Assembly: GCA_900545865.1 (NCBI GenBank)
Contig: URAN01000019.1
Location: 1 to 46,821, forward strand
Length of the DNA stretch: 46,821 nt
Source: an uncultured Eubacteriales bacterium
GTDB taxonomy: Bacteria; Bacillota; Clostridia; Monoglobales; Monoglobaceae
Reading direction: 5' to 3'
Positions 24,750 to 33,466 of this stretch are shown here, piece by piece. A model generated the notes under the pieces. It was given only the letters and a program-made list of their open reading frames with translations. It searched no databases and was not told where the DNA came from. Position 1 is the first letter of the stretch. Every line of letters starts with the position of its first letter. The position numbers and the translations under genes were made by a program.

Positions 24750-25934
24750 TTACCCTTTCGGCAATTCTATCCTCATATCATGGCAGAGTATTCTGGAAAC
24801 AAGCGCTGCCGCTTCACTCCTCTTTACCTGCGAATCGGGATAATATGTCATATGCTCATCGCTGCCCACGGCAATCCCCTTATTGTAAAGGTCTAAAATT
24901 TCATAAGCGTGCGGCGTTGTATCGTAAACATCCGGAATGTCAGTAAGCGGAACATCGTTTATAAAACACCGTTCCATATCGCACCGTGAAAACAGATATG
25001 CCATCTGCGCACGAGTTGCGTTTGCGTTCCAGTCGAAAACAATGTAATCTTCAATGATTGCGTTGGCGTAGCAGTAGTCCACATAAACGTCATACCAGTT
25101 TTCGCCCAGCATCTGAAATTCCGATTTCTCGCCGTCATAACGCTTTTGATTATGAATAACCGCCGCAATCTTTGCCGCCTCGGCGCAGGTAAGACCTGCG
25201 TTCGGGTCAAATATCGTTTCGCTTTTGCCGTTTATTATACCGAAATTATATGCCGTTTGAACGTAAGCGTAATACCATGCGTCCTGTGATACATCGGAGA
25301 ACGGAAGAGGGTTTTCGTCAAGATATTTGCTTCCCTTAAAGCCGCAGTCCTCGCAGTATATCATGTTTTCACCGAAAATATCCTTTTCCGTCATACTCTC
25401 AACAACCGAAGTGTGCATAACTGAAAAACTAAAGTTCCCGTCACCCTTTGCATCGGATATTTTTTTGTGCATCGCATACTCATCTGCCGTGCACGGGATA
25501 TAAAACTGTATAAATCCGGTTCCGATAAACACATCAAAATCAAACGTTATTTCCTCTGAATTCAATGTAACCTCATTAAGATTTGCGCAGTTGGCAAAAG
25601 CGCGCTCACCGATATTTTTCACACTTGACGGAATATATGCGCTTTTGGCATTGCAGCCTTCAAATGCATTTGTGTTTATCAATTCAATTCCTTCGGCAAG
25701 GGATATGTATTCAATTCCTAAGTCAAAACAAGCCATAACGCCGATTTCATTGATTTTTGTTCCGTCTATTTCTGCCGGGAAAAAGGCAAATTCATCACCG
25801 TAATAAGCTGTAATTACTCCATCCTTTGTATATTCATACATACCGTCTGCTGATTTGAATGTTTCCCATTCCGCACAGACAACAGTGCTGCTTAAAATCA
25901 GCAGTGCTGCAAGCAATAATGATAGTTTTTTCAT
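24750..25934 (-). CDS. Secreted leucine-rich-repeat and S-layer-homology protein
   Basis: 394 residues with an N-terminal signal peptide (LSLLLAALLILSSTVVCA). Leucine-rich repeats of the LRR_5/BspA type run at about 45-135 (INEIGVMACFD, IELINTNAFEGC, VKNIGERAFANCANLNEVTL). S-layer homology motifs run from about 215 to 385 (FSDVSQDAWYYAYVQTAYNFGIINGKSETIFDPN and two more, shown here only in part by key residues FxDV, WYY, G, FxP). The SLH part would hold it on secondary cell-wall polymer. It lies inside the leftward series, 83 bp upstream of the SPFH gene. Confidence 0.82.
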   Translation of the reverse strand: MKKLSLLLAALLILSSTVVCAEWETFKSADGMYEYTKDGVITAYYGDEFAFFPAEIDGTKINEIGVMACFDLGIEYISLAEGIELINTNAFEGCNAKSAYIPSSVKNIGERAFANCANLNEVTLNSEEITFDFDVFIGTGFIQFYIPCTADEYAMHKKISDAKGDGNFSFSVMHTSVVESMTEKDIFGENMIYCEDCGFKGSKYLDENPLPFSDVSQDAWYYAYVQTAYNFGIINGKSETIFDPNAGLTCAEAAKIAAVIHNQKRYDGEKSEFQMLGENWYDVYVDYCYANAIIEDYIVFDWNANATRAQMAYLFSRCDMERCFINDVPLTDIPDVYDTTPHAYEILDLYNKGIAVGSDEHMTYYPDSQVKRSEAAALVSRILCHDMRIELPKG

Positions 25935-25949
25935 GTTTTTCGCCTCCCA

Positions 25950-26828
25950 TTACTTTATTTTGGCTTCCGCATCGTCCGCACGTCTTGTGTAAACCGCCAT
26001 GCCGCCGGTCGCTGCATCATTCATAGCATTTATGCCTTCCTTCAGTTTTTCTTTGTCCGTCTCCGTTATAGCTTCCTCACCTTTTGTTGCAGCCTTAAAA
26101 GCCGTTCCGAATGCCGCCGCCATTCCAATCGCTGCCGCATCCTCTCTTTTTTCCGCCTTACTTCTGCCAAAGCCGAACAAACCTCTTTCATCATCGTGAA
26201 CGCCGAAAATATAATCAAACTTGCATTTTGCATTATGTGCATACTGCACGTCCGAACGATTGTTTTTGCTGAAACAGATTTTAAGTTCTTGCTTGATATA
26301 CGGATGAGGACGAAGACCTTTTTTGTTGTCTGTATTCACCTTGCTCATATTTCCGCCCAAAAGCTTGATTTTTAATCCGCATTCCTTAAATTCAGGATTT
26401 TTTCCCGGCTCGCTTGCCGGCGTTTCATCTATGTATTCCTCATAGCTTGCCACCTGATCGTAGCGGAAAAGCTCGTTCATCTTTCCTCTGCCCGTGTTGC
26501 TTCTGTGTTTAATCCGAAACATTCCCAAGTCATCGCAAAACTCAATGCCCATTTCCTTGAGCGACGAAGGGTATGTGTCTTTCTTTCCTTCTTTGGAATA
26601 GACCTCCTCAAAAAGTCTGTTCTGCCTTTTCATATATTCTATATGTCCCTTGATTTCATCCAATGTCAGCTCGCTCAGCCTAATGTACTTTGAACATAGA
26701 TTCCCGCAATCGTCACATAAAAATTCCTTGTTCTTTATTTTTGTGCGGTGCATCATGCCGCATTCCTTGCCGCATAACGCACAATTTTTTTTGCCGAAAA
26801 TGTTCTTGAAAAAATCACCGAGTCCCAT
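25950..26828 (-). CDS. DUF4428-like zinc-finger protein
   Basis: 292 residues. The N terminus MGLGDFFKNIFGKKNCALCG begins a zinc finger (CALCG ... CDDCG, about 16-42) of the DUF4428 type. The middle is soluble and beta-rich. The C-terminal part has GFGRSKAEKREDAAAIGMA and a helical tail. There is no membrane helix. ATG 26828 has only a weak ribosome site (CCGGAAAAAATT). It lies 15 bp upstream of the LRR/SLH gene. DUF4428 fingers often occur fused to PH-like or membrane domains in clostridia; the function is not known. Confidence 0.72.
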   Translation of the reverse strand: MGLGDFFKNIFGKKNCALCGKECGMMHRTKIKNKEFLCDDCGNLCSKYIRLSELTLDEIKGHIEYMKRQNRLFEEVYSKEGKKDTYPSSLKEMGIEFCDDLGMFRIKHRSNTGRGKMNELFRYDQVASYEEYIDETPASEPGKNPEFKECGLKIKLLGGNMSKVNTDNKKGLRPHPYIKQELKICFSKNNRSDVQYAHNAKCKFDYIFGVHDDERGLFGFGRSKAEKREDAAAIGMAAAFGTAFKAATKGEEAITETDKEKLKEGINAMNDAATGGMAVYTRRADDAEAKIK

Positions 26829-26874
26829 AATTTTTTCCGGTATAATGTAATTGACTCATCTAACGGTCATTCGC

Positions 26875-26919
26875 ATTATACCATTCTCCTTTCTATCAAC
26901 CTTTTATTCCGCGGTTGAT
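26875..26919 (-). promoter_or_regulatory. Possible internal promoter with inverted repeat
   Basis: On the minus strand TGGTATAAT (26875-26883) is an extended -10 without a good -35. Just upstream is a perfect 7-bp inverted repeat (ATCAACC 26895-26901, GGTTGAT 26913-26919). It falls in the 163-bp gap before the DUF4428-like gene, the largest gap in the series, and may split it into two transcripts. Confidence 0.4.
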
Positions 26920-26991
26920 TACGGTTTGGTTTATTGGTATTACATAAATAAGTAATGTGGATTTGTATATTTTTCTTCCTTAAAATTTTTA

Positions 26992-27768
26992 TTAAAAACT
27001 TCCGCCTCGTCCGCCGTGACTTCTGCCGGAAGACGATGTATGGCTGCCGGAATCCGATTTCGGTTTTTCCGTTTTTGTCACTGTACTGTAAAGGAATATA
27101 TCCCTTGAAAAATCAAGATTCATACTGTTCGGCTTCATATAATTTGCGGCATTGTCCTCTTTGACCGCCGTTTTCATTGCGCAGAGCTTTTTGTACATCA
27201 TAAAATACGCAAGAATAAGGGGAAGAAGAAGTGCCCCGGCAACCACACACAGGATATACTTCATGCTGTGCTGAGTTTTGTTGAACGGCTTACCCTCTGC
27301 TGCCATCTTCAAAAGTTCTTCCGTATGTTCGGCGTATGATTTGACCGCAGCATAATAGTTGTCTTTCTTCAAATACGGAACAATCTTTTTTTCCAAATAG
27401 GCAAGACCGTTTTCATTAAATATCGTTTCACCGCTGCCGCAGACTGAAAAATGATATTTTCTTTCATAGTCCGCTATGTAAAAAAGAATGCCGTCGCAGT
27501 TTTCACCGTAACCGTAGTCATTATAATCGTAAATGTCGTCTGCCGACGCTTGTGCGTCATAGGCAGATAATCTATCCTCTGAAACAAATACGATGTCAAA
27601 ATTATATTGTTCACGAATTTTATCAAGCCTTGCCGACAGCTCTTTATTTTGTTCCTCTGTCAGGTATCCGACCGAATCCGTAATCGTTGGATTGATAAAA
27701 TCCGCATATACGGTAATTGTCGATACAAAGCAGAGAAGGACAATCATGATTGTAACAAATCTTTTCAT
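26992..27768 (-). CDS. YdjH-like TPM-domain membrane protein
   Basis: About 258 residues: signal peptide (FVTIMIVLLCFVSTITVYA), a TPM/TLP18.3 domain outside the membrane (about 22-150: SVGYLTEEQNKELSARLDKI, YGENCDGILFYIADYERKYHF), one membrane helix (YILCVVAGALLLPLILAYFMM) and a Ser/Gly-rich tail ending SSGRSHGGRGGSF, which is characteristic of this family. ATG 27768 follows GGAGGAGG. It lies 11 bp after the YdjG-like gene, the same order as in the Bacillus ydjGHI group. TPM domains are linked to membrane-protein quality control, but the exact role here is unknown. Confidence 0.82.
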   Translation of the reverse strand: MKRFVTIMIVLLCFVSTITVYADFINPTITDSVGYLTEEQNKELSARLDKIREQYNFDIVFVSEDRLSAYDAQASADDIYDYNDYGYGENCDGILFYIADYERKYHFSVCGSGETIFNENGLAYLEKKIVPYLKKDNYYAAVKSYAEHTEELLKMAAEGKPFNKTQHSMKYILCVVAGALLLPLILAYFMMYKKLCAMKTAVKEDNAANYMKPNSMNLDFSRDIFLYSTVTKTEKPKSDSGSHTSSSGRSHGGRGGSF

Positions 27769-27779
27769 TTGGCCTCCTC

Positions 27780-28859
27780 CTAATGCAGCAAGAAATATGC
27801 TATAACTGCAGATGCTATATAAGCAAAGCCGGCAATTTTCGCAAAGTATCTCCATTTTTTCCTTTTGTCAATCGGATATTCACCGACAACTTTGCCCGTC
27901 TGTCCGTTGACAGCAAACTTATATGTATTGTTCATATATTTAATATTGAGCATCCAAACCGGGAGAAGGGAATACCTTATTTTACCGCCTGAAAAGCTGA
28001 TTTTTGTACTTTCGGGAATCACCGCAGCGTAACCGCTCGTTGTCTCCTTAAATACCGAAACCGTTGAATTTTTTACACGTTCGTTCGCTCGCTCTATGCT
28101 TTCCTCTGCCGAAACATCATATTTATCCGCCATATACCCCGAAAGATATGCACCGTTAAACTCCACTGCATCATCATAACAAAAAGGTTCTACCGCCTCC
28201 ATATATGCGTCATCCGCTTTTTTTGAGCCGTCAACAGGAATGTTGGCAAAACCCACACTGCCGCTTCTGAAAAGTCTGTAATAATCTGTTTTGGTATAAT
28301 GATAATTGGAATCACTCCAACTTGTAACCCTTTGTGCACCGTAAGTTATTGCAGCACTACAGTCGCAGTCAAACATCCAAAAAGGCACATAAACGCCTGT
28401 CATTTCTTCTATCTTCTTTCTGACTTTAAACGTATCCGGCAGAAACGGTGCATTTTTGAAATCTGCCTCAAATACCTCCATTGCCGCTTTTTTATCTATC
28501 TTAAACGGAATAATATAGTCAGGCCGAAGGGTACCCTCAAACTGTCCCTTGATCACCGCTGCATCGCCACAGTATGGACAAACGGTTGACCCCATTGTAT
28601 CGTCACCGGTTATTTCCGCACCGCAGGAGGGGCAGGTATAGCTTGCGAGTTCAATCTCTCCGTCTGTTTCATAACTTCTCGGTTCGTAATGCTCCCAGTC
28701 ATATTTTGACTCTCCATGCATTTGAGATCCGACATCCTCGATTTGCCGCACAGCGTCAAGCTCAAAATCATTTCCACAGGAATCGCAGTGCAGCGACTCA
28801 TTCCGAAAAATCAGCGAATCACCGCAGCAAGGACACTTATAGCTTTGTACTGTTTCCAT
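27780..28859 (-). CDS. YdjG-like zinc-ribbon membrane protein
   Basis: About 359 residues. Zinc ribbons come first (CPCC ... CDSCG at about 8-27, then CPSCG ... CPYCG at about 63-84), followed by a large domain with LRPDYIIPFKIDKKAAMEVFE, VPFWMFDCDCSAAITYGA and a Trp-rich LLPVWMLNIKYMNNTYKFAVNGQTGKVVGEYP. One membrane helix lies at the C terminus (IAGFAYIASAVIAYFLL). This is the layout of the TFIIB-type zinc-ribbon YdjG family. ATG 28859 follows AAAGGAGAG at 5-8 nt; the longer frame to 28898 runs through a strong hairpin and is rejected. It is directly upstream of the TPM gene. Confidence 0.82.
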   Translation of the reverse strand: METVQSYKCPCCGDSLIFRNESLHCDSCGNDFELDAVRQIEDVGSQMHGESKYDWEHYEPRSYETDGEIELASYTCPSCGAEITGDDTMGSTVCPYCGDAAVIKGQFEGTLRPDYIIPFKIDKKAAMEVFEADFKNAPFLPDTFKVRKKIEEMTGVYVPFWMFDCDCSAAITYGAQRVTSWSDSNYHYTKTDYYRLFRSGSVGFANIPVDGSKKADDAYMEAVEPFCYDDAVEFNGAYLSGYMADKYDVSAEESIERANERVKNSTVSVFKETTSGYAAVIPESTKISFSGGKIRYSLLPVWMLNIKYMNNTYKFAVNGQTGKVVGEYPIDKRKKWRYFAKIAGFAYIASAVIAYFLLH

Positions 28860-28882
28860 CGTTTCTCTCCTTTTTACCCGGC

Positions 28883-28916
28883 TGTTCCCGCCGCTCAAAA
28901 ACGAGCGGCGGGAACA
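28883..28916. promoter_or_regulatory. Perfect 14-bp intercistronic hairpin without T-run
   Basis: TGTTCCCGCCGCTC (28883-28896) and its exact complement (28903-28916) with the loop AAAAAC. Neither strand has a T-run after the stem, so it is not a standard terminator. It lies between the small membrane gene and the ribosome site of the YdjG-like gene. It may stabilise or process the mRNA, or reduce read-through. Confidence 0.7.
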
Positions 28917-28930
28917 TTTGGACGTTTTAC

Positions 28931-29326
28931 TTATGCTGTCTCTTTATTCTTGGCCGCACCAATTATGTACAGAACCGGAATAACCAAGCCGGTAGCGTAG
29001 TTAAAGGCATTGAAATCGCTGCCAAGTACGTTTGAGATAACGTTTCCGGCTACGCTTAAGATTGCCACAATGATACCCATAACCAGGCAGGTTTGTGCCT
29101 TTTCGGGTTTATCGCAGTTTTTCACGCCCATAATTCCGGCAATCAGCTGAAACACTGCACTTGCCAGAACCAGCACGCTCGCAAGCATAAGACCAACGGC
29201 GCTTGTTTCAAGAACCGCTGCCAAAGCTCCCACTCCGATCATTGCAATAATTCCTCCGATAATACCGAACGCTGCGCCGATAATCATCAGAATCCCCGTG
29301 ACCTTCAAAAACTTTCTTCCTTTCAT
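28931..29326 (-). CDS. Small four-helix membrane protein
   Basis: 131 residues with four hydrophobic helices (about 8-34, 44-66, 80-98, 107-123), Gly/Ile/Ala-rich, similar in build to DUF4064/DUF308-like proteins, with a short charged loop (KNCDKPEKAQ). ATG 29326 follows GGAGG. The function is unknown. It belongs to the leftward series, separated from the YdjG-like gene by the hairpin at 28883-28916. Confidence 0.65.
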   Translation of the reverse strand: MKGRKFLKVTGILMIIGAAFGIIGGIIAMIGVGALAAVLETSAVGLMLASVLVLASAVFQLIAGIMGVKNCDKPEKAQTCLVMGIIVAILSVAGNVISNVLGSDFNAFNYATGLVIPVLYIIGAAKNKETA

Positions 29327-29355
29327 AATGAACCTCCTTAAAAAATTTTTTATTT

Positions 29356-29380
29356 ATATCCACATTTTAAAAATGGATAT
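29356..29380 (-). terminator. Weak hairpin after the large secreted protein gene
   Basis: ATATCCA (29356-29362) pairs with TGGATAT (29374-29380). On the minus strand an A/T-rich stretch ending in TTTTTT follows about 10 nt later. It could act as a partial terminator between the 1106-residue gene and the small membrane gene, but the stem is short and AT-rich. Confidence 0.4.
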
Positions 29381-29388
29381 TACAAGTG

Positions 29389-32300
29389 TTATTTTTCTAC
29401 CGTCACAACCTCACACATCGGCTGCATACTGCCGTTTTCGCAGTTCCAGAGCATTAGCTTGTATATGTATCCGTCACCGGAGGTTCCATATAAATAGTAA
29501 TCCTCCCGGTTAACATATTTTACCCGATAATCGACTAAAATTCCGTTTGCGTCATACTTCGCACTGTAAACCCTCGCACTGCTGCTCGGCGCAAAGCCGA
29601 TTACGGTATTAAGGTCTTTGTTGCAGCTGATAAATGCTGCATCCTTCGGCGCAATCAGCGCATACCACGCGTCCGTTGCATCGGCGTCGGACATGATAGT
29701 CGACAAGTCGGTGCTGTTTTTTGCTCCTACGACTTTCATGGGAGAATACTCGCTTTGCGTAAATGCCTGTGTAAATGCCTTAAAGCTTGTGCCGCTGTAA
29801 TTTCCCCAATAGATTTCCGTTATGCCGTAGGCAAGCATCGTTTTACCGTCAAACGCAGTTTTGCAGTCTCTTACGCTCAGCTTTTCGGCAAGGTTTTCAA
29901 TTTTCGCCGCTTTTATGCCCTTGTCGTACGTTATCTTGCCCGCGCCCTTGATTGTAAGTGTTCCGCTGCCGTAAAAAGAAACCTTGCCTCCGCACAGAAT
30001 ACCCACGGCATCTATAGTGTCCGCTTCTATTATACTGTCGCCTATAAGCTCTATATCAAGGTCGCCGTTTGCATAAATTCCGACAGATTCCGCCGTGGCG
30101 TAAATCGGATGCGTATCAATATGCGCATTGTTCAGCGTCAGCTTTGCGGGAGACATTGATGTTTCCGGAGTAAAGCTTACCGTACCGCCGAACAGTGTCT
30201 CGGCATCACCCTGTGTGACGTCTTTGCCCTCCACCGTTATTATAGGTTCGGCAAATACCGCATAAAGCGAAAGCCCCATAGGTACGAAAACCTTATCTCC
30301 CGGCAAATAATCCACCGTTTTGCCGCCTTTTTCAACCGTCCATCCCAAAAAGCTGTATCCGCTTTTTATCGGACGAACTTTTGGCAGAACTGCTTGATTG
30401 TACTTTTTCATCCGTATGGATTTATACGGCTGGCTGTCGACTTCCGCTTTATCAAACAGGAAAAGAACCGTGGTTTCCTGCATATCGCTTTTTGTAAACG
30501 AATTGACAGCAGACGGCTGATATCCACACTTGGCGCAGGTTTTGCGATACAGCCCGTCTACGGTGTCGGTTGCTTCTCTTAAAAGCTCATATTTGTAGAT
30601 GTGTTCTTCGTCCTTCTTGTACGTCACGGTATTTCCGTCCGCATCCTCGTAGCTGCAGCGGCTGCATATAAGGCTGTGGTTTGTACCGTCCTTTTGGGCA
30701 CACGAATCAAATTTATGTATTACAGAGTGGCTGACAAGGTTACCGTTTATCCCTTTGTTTACTTCTGTACCGTTTACCTTGACAACGCATCTGTATTTTT
30801 CGCTTCCGGGCGTCCTGTTTGTTACGATAAATGACGGCGTGTCGTAGCCGGCAAACATGCCGACGCCTACCCCATAATCAACAAGCTGTTTTATGCTGAC
30901 ATAATCCGAATCCTGTTTAAGCTGCCAGTCATATGTAACCGTTGCCCCCTCCGGCGCGCATACCTTAATGTAAAATGCTGTGCTTTCATTGCACTCCGTA
31001 ACAACCTTGTCTGTAAGGCTTTCGATAAAGGGCGCTTTTTCCGTTCGCCCGATATGCACGGGCAAAGCTTTACTTCCGCCGTCAGATGTCACCGTCAGCG
31101 TAAAGCTTTTTTCCTCCGTTTCCGTGGACGGGTAAGCGCCGATGATATAACGATTGTCTATGATTGAAAGCCCGTAAGCTGCAAATTCCGCATCGCCCGT
31201 CACCGTAAAGCTGTCGGCACAGCTTATATAATTTCTCAAATCAACATCGATGGAAGATCCCGAAACACCTGCCGGAATTTCGACAGGCTTTTTGTTATAT
31301 ACTTTAAACTCCGAAGCCTCCGCACAAAAATATTCGCGGCTCACGTATATGTCCTTGGAGGGCTTGGAAAGATGATTCTCCGCAGGGACATCGTTTATAT
31401 ACAACTTTGTTTCCCCCGTAAACCATGCATCACCCGTGGCTTTTGCATAGGCACCGTATTCGTATACGGTATTCTCGGTATATTCCTTCAATAAGTTGTA
31501 TTCGCCTTCTTCCGCAATCAGCGCATTTTGTGCCTCAACATCCGAAATCATAAACCCGTCTTCATTTTCATAAAGCTGCACTGCGGTATATTCCGATGTT
31601 CCGAGAGAATAAAAAACGGGTTTTCTGCCCGGCATCGGTTCAATATTGTAAAGTCGCAGCTCTTTTATTATCGGCTTCCAGTGTGCGTAGATTGTGGTAT
31701 TTTTGTTGTATACCCTGCCGCTGTCAACCTGCTCGCCGCCTTCGGACTCGGTATACCAGCCCTCGATATAAAACCCTTCTCTGTTGATAACGGTATGATC
31801 ATAAAACAAACTCATAATCGTTCCGTCAATCTGCGTCTTCATATCAAGTGTCGCGGCGCCGGAGGCTCCGACAAAGCTGCCGCCGTTTGCATCAAGCGTC
31901 ACCGTGTATGGATTCGGGCTTTTGATTGTGTATTCCAGCGTAACCTTCGGCCAATTCACGCCTACGGTGTTTTTTGTTATCTTACCCGGCGGCGCTCCGT
32001 CCGACAGCAGTATCTGCGTATTCCGACTCATGCCGAAGCCTTCCTCAAAATCAAACAAAATCGTCAGCGCACACCTGGTTGTGTTTTTGAAATTCTTTGC
32101 ATCCACATAGATTTTTTTAACGGGGTCATATACCATCCACTTAAGCTGCAATATGCTGTAGTTCACGCCGTCAGGCACCTTTATCGCCTGCGTCAGCTCC
32201 TCGACCGAACTGTTTGGTCCGGGCTGCTGCACCCCCATAAGCTCAAGCGAATCCAAATAATTCTTCTTTACTCCTTCGGAACACAGATTTTTTGTTTTTA

Positions 32301-32709
32301 TATACACATAACCGGCATAATAGTTTATGTTTTCATAGGGTAAAAGCTCATCGTCAATATAAAATTTGGTTTCACTGCTTGCAACATAATTTCCGTCCTT
32401 GATCGTCACTTTAAAATAGTAATAATACTCGGTGCCGCTGTCAAACGGGTCTATGTTTGAGCTCAGCTTTGCGCCGTCGCACGCCCTGTACCAGTTACCA
32501 TTGTCAATTTTTAATATCTCATCGGAACCGGGACAGGTTAATTTAACAGACTTTGCCATGACACCTTTCTTAATGCTTATTTCGCTCATTCCAACAAGTC
32601 TCACTTCCGGTATAACAGTCTGCGCCGCAAACGTTGTCTGCGGCAAAACACCCAAAAGCACCGCCATGTAAAGAAAAGCTGAAAACAGCCTGCTCCTTTT
32701 TCTTTTCAT
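29389..32709 (-). CDS. Large secreted protein with two InlB-type (Listeria-Bacteroides) repeats
   Basis: About 1106 residues with a signal peptide (FSAFLYMAVLLGVLPQTTFA). It is beta-rich, with InlB B-repeat domains at about 271-349 (TVTLDANGGSFVGASG ... EGWYTESEGG ... IYAHWKP) and about 750-830 (LFLFDKAEVDS ... FLGWTVEKGG ... LYAVFAEP). Between and after them are Ig-like and cysteine-containing segments (SLICSRCSYEDADG, CAKCGYQPSAV). There is no sortase motif and no SLH domain, so anchoring is unclear; a Gly-rich carbohydrate-adhesin role is possible. ATG 32709 lies 9 nt after AAAGGAG; the ATG at 32718 touches that site. It is the largest gene of the leftward series. Confidence 0.78.
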   Translation of the reverse strand: MKRKRSRLFSAFLYMAVLLGVLPQTTFAAQTVIPEVRLVGMSEISIKKGVMAKSVKLTCPGSDEILKIDNGNWYRACDGAKLSSNIDPFDSGTEYYYYFKVTIKDGNYVASSETKFYIDDELLPYENINYYAGYVYIKTKNLCSEGVKKNYLDSLELMGVQQPGPNSSVEELTQAIKVPDGVNYSILQLKWMVYDPVKKIYVDAKNFKNTTRCALTILFDFEEGFGMSRNTQILLSDGAPPGKITKNTVGVNWPKVTLEYTIKSPNPYTVTLDANGGSFVGASGAATLDMKTQIDGTIMSLFYDHTVINREGFYIEGWYTESEGGEQVDSGRVYNKNTTIYAHWKPIIKELRLYNIEPMPGRKPVFYSLGTSEYTAVQLYENEDGFMISDVEAQNALIAEEGEYNLLKEYTENTVYEYGAYAKATGDAWFTGETKLYINDVPAENHLSKPSKDIYVSREYFCAEASEFKVYNKKPVEIPAGVSGSSIDVDLRNYISCADSFTVTGDAEFAAYGLSIIDNRYIIGAYPSTETEEKSFTLTVTSDGGSKALPVHIGRTEKAPFIESLTDKVVTECNESTAFYIKVCAPEGATVTYDWQLKQDSDYVSIKQLVDYGVGVGMFAGYDTPSFIVTNRTPGSEKYRCVVKVNGTEVNKGINGNLVSHSVIHKFDSCAQKDGTNHSLICSRCSYEDADGNTVTYKKDEEHIYKYELLREATDTVDGLYRKTCAKCGYQPSAVNSFTKSDMQETTVLFLFDKAEVDSQPYKSIRMKKYNQAVLPKVRPIKSGYSFLGWTVEKGGKTVDYLPGDKVFVPMGLSLYAVFAEPIITVEGKDVTQGDAETLFGGTVSFTPETSMSPAKLTLNNAHIDTHPIYATAESVGIYANGDLDIELIGDSIIEADTIDAVGILCGGKVSFYGSGTLTIKGAGKITYDKGIKAAKIENLAEKLSVRDCKTAFDGKTMLAYGITEIYWGNYSGTSFKAFTQAFTQSEYSPMKVVGAKNSTDLSTIMSDADATDAWYALIAPKDAAFISCNKDLNTVIGFAPSSSARVYSAKYDANGILVDYRVKYVNREDYYLYGTSGDGYIYKLMLWNCENGSMQPMCEVVTVEK

Positions 32710-32730
32710 GTAATTCATCTCCTTTTTCTT

Positions 32731-32811
32731 TCAATGTGTGGCAATCGCCGTAAGCGGCAAAAGCGTCATCAACATAATAAATACCATACACAGCGACAAA
32801 ACTTTCTTCAT
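32731..32811 (-). CDS. 26-residue peptide consisting almost only of a signal sequence
   Basis: A short frame: MKKVLSLCMVFIMLMTLL continues PLTAIATH and stops. It is a textbook signal peptide (Lys-rich start, hydrophobic core, AIA cleavage-like end) with two residues left over. AGAGG lies 10 nt upstream of ATG 32811 and the next gene starts 22 bp after its stop. It could be a remnant of a truncated secreted protein, a leader peptide or a small membrane peptide. The neat fit into the operon makes translation plausible but does not prove function. Confidence 0.5.
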   Translation of the reverse strand: MKKVLSLCMVFIMLMTLLPLTAIATH

Positions 32812-32813
32812 AA

Positions 32814-33095
32814 TTAAATCGCCTCTCTTTCATTATTTTGTTTCGCTCCGCACATGGGGCAATACTCCGCATCATCAGGGAGAACATTTTCGCATTTGGT
32901 ACAACGACGATGCTTTACTTTGTAAATATCAAAAACTGTTTCCTCCGGCAATTTTGTCTGACAAACTTTGCAAAACTTGTTCTTTGCAGCCTGTACATTC
33001 CCGCAGCACCGGCATATTTTACAGCTTTTCATTTTTTTCGTGCCGAAGCCGAAATGCGCCAAAATATCTTTTCTTGACGGTCTATATCTTGTCAT
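32814..33095 (-). CDS. Small multi-zinc-ribbon protein
   Basis: About 93 residues with four Cys pairs: CRCCG, CKVCQ, CTKCE and CPMCG, forming two zinc ribbons (about 25-55 and 63-85), preceded by a basic stretch (RYRPSRKDILAHFGFGTKKMK). ATG 33095 lies 9 nt after GGAG. There is no membrane helix or signal peptide. It starts 6 bp after the preceding gene. It is probably a protein-binding ribbon module of the cluster; no function can be assigned. Confidence 0.68.
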   Translation of the reverse strand: MTRYRPSRKDILAHFGFGTKKMKSCKICRCCGNVQAAKNKFCKVCQTKLPEETVFDIYKVKHRRCTKCENVLPDDAEYCPMCGAKQNNEREAI

Positions 33096-33100
33096 TTCCA

Positions 33101-33466
33101 TCAGCTCCCCCCATATAATACTTTTTTGCCGCATACAGAGCAGATTATATCGCCGTTAATTACTTTTGCTCCGCAGTGCTTGCAGTACCTTGCTTCTTCT
33201 TCGAGCGGAGCACAGTTTACACACATAAGCATATCCGGATTATATACAATCGAATCGACCCATCTGCCGCACAAGTGGCATAAATTAAAATTTTTCTTGC
33301 CCTCCGCTTCCCATGCCGCCGAAAGCTCTGCCTCGAAATCGTCTGCATAATACGTTCCTGTGGTACAGACAAGCATTCCCGACAATTCGCAGAAAAAACT
33401 GTAACGGTTTCCGCCCTGTGACGGAATAATTTTGTATGCAGCCGTTTTATGCTTCTCATTTATCAT
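33101..33466 (-). CDS. Zinc-ribbon protein, first gene of the leftward cluster
   Basis: 121 residues. The N-terminal half (about 1-58) shows no known fold. The second half has three Cys pairs: CHLCG (about 63), CVNC (about 84), CKHCG (about 95) and a terminal CSVCG. ATG 33466 follows AGGAGGAGAGG. It overlaps nothing and is the first gene of the minus-strand series, directly opposite the solute-binding protein promoter. No good promoter of its own was found in the 150 bp upstream. Confidence 0.68.
   Translation of the reverse strand: MINEKHKTAAYKIIPSQGGNRYSFFCELSGMLVCTTGTYYADDFEAELSAAWEAEGKKNFNLCHLCGRWVDSIVYNPDMLMCVNCAPLEEEARYCKHCGAKVINGDIICSVCGKKVLYGGS

Noticed and set aside
31528..32343. 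271-codon plus-strand frame opposite the InlB-repeat protein
   Set aside because: Shadow of the real minus-strand gene; no start signal and no family resemblance.
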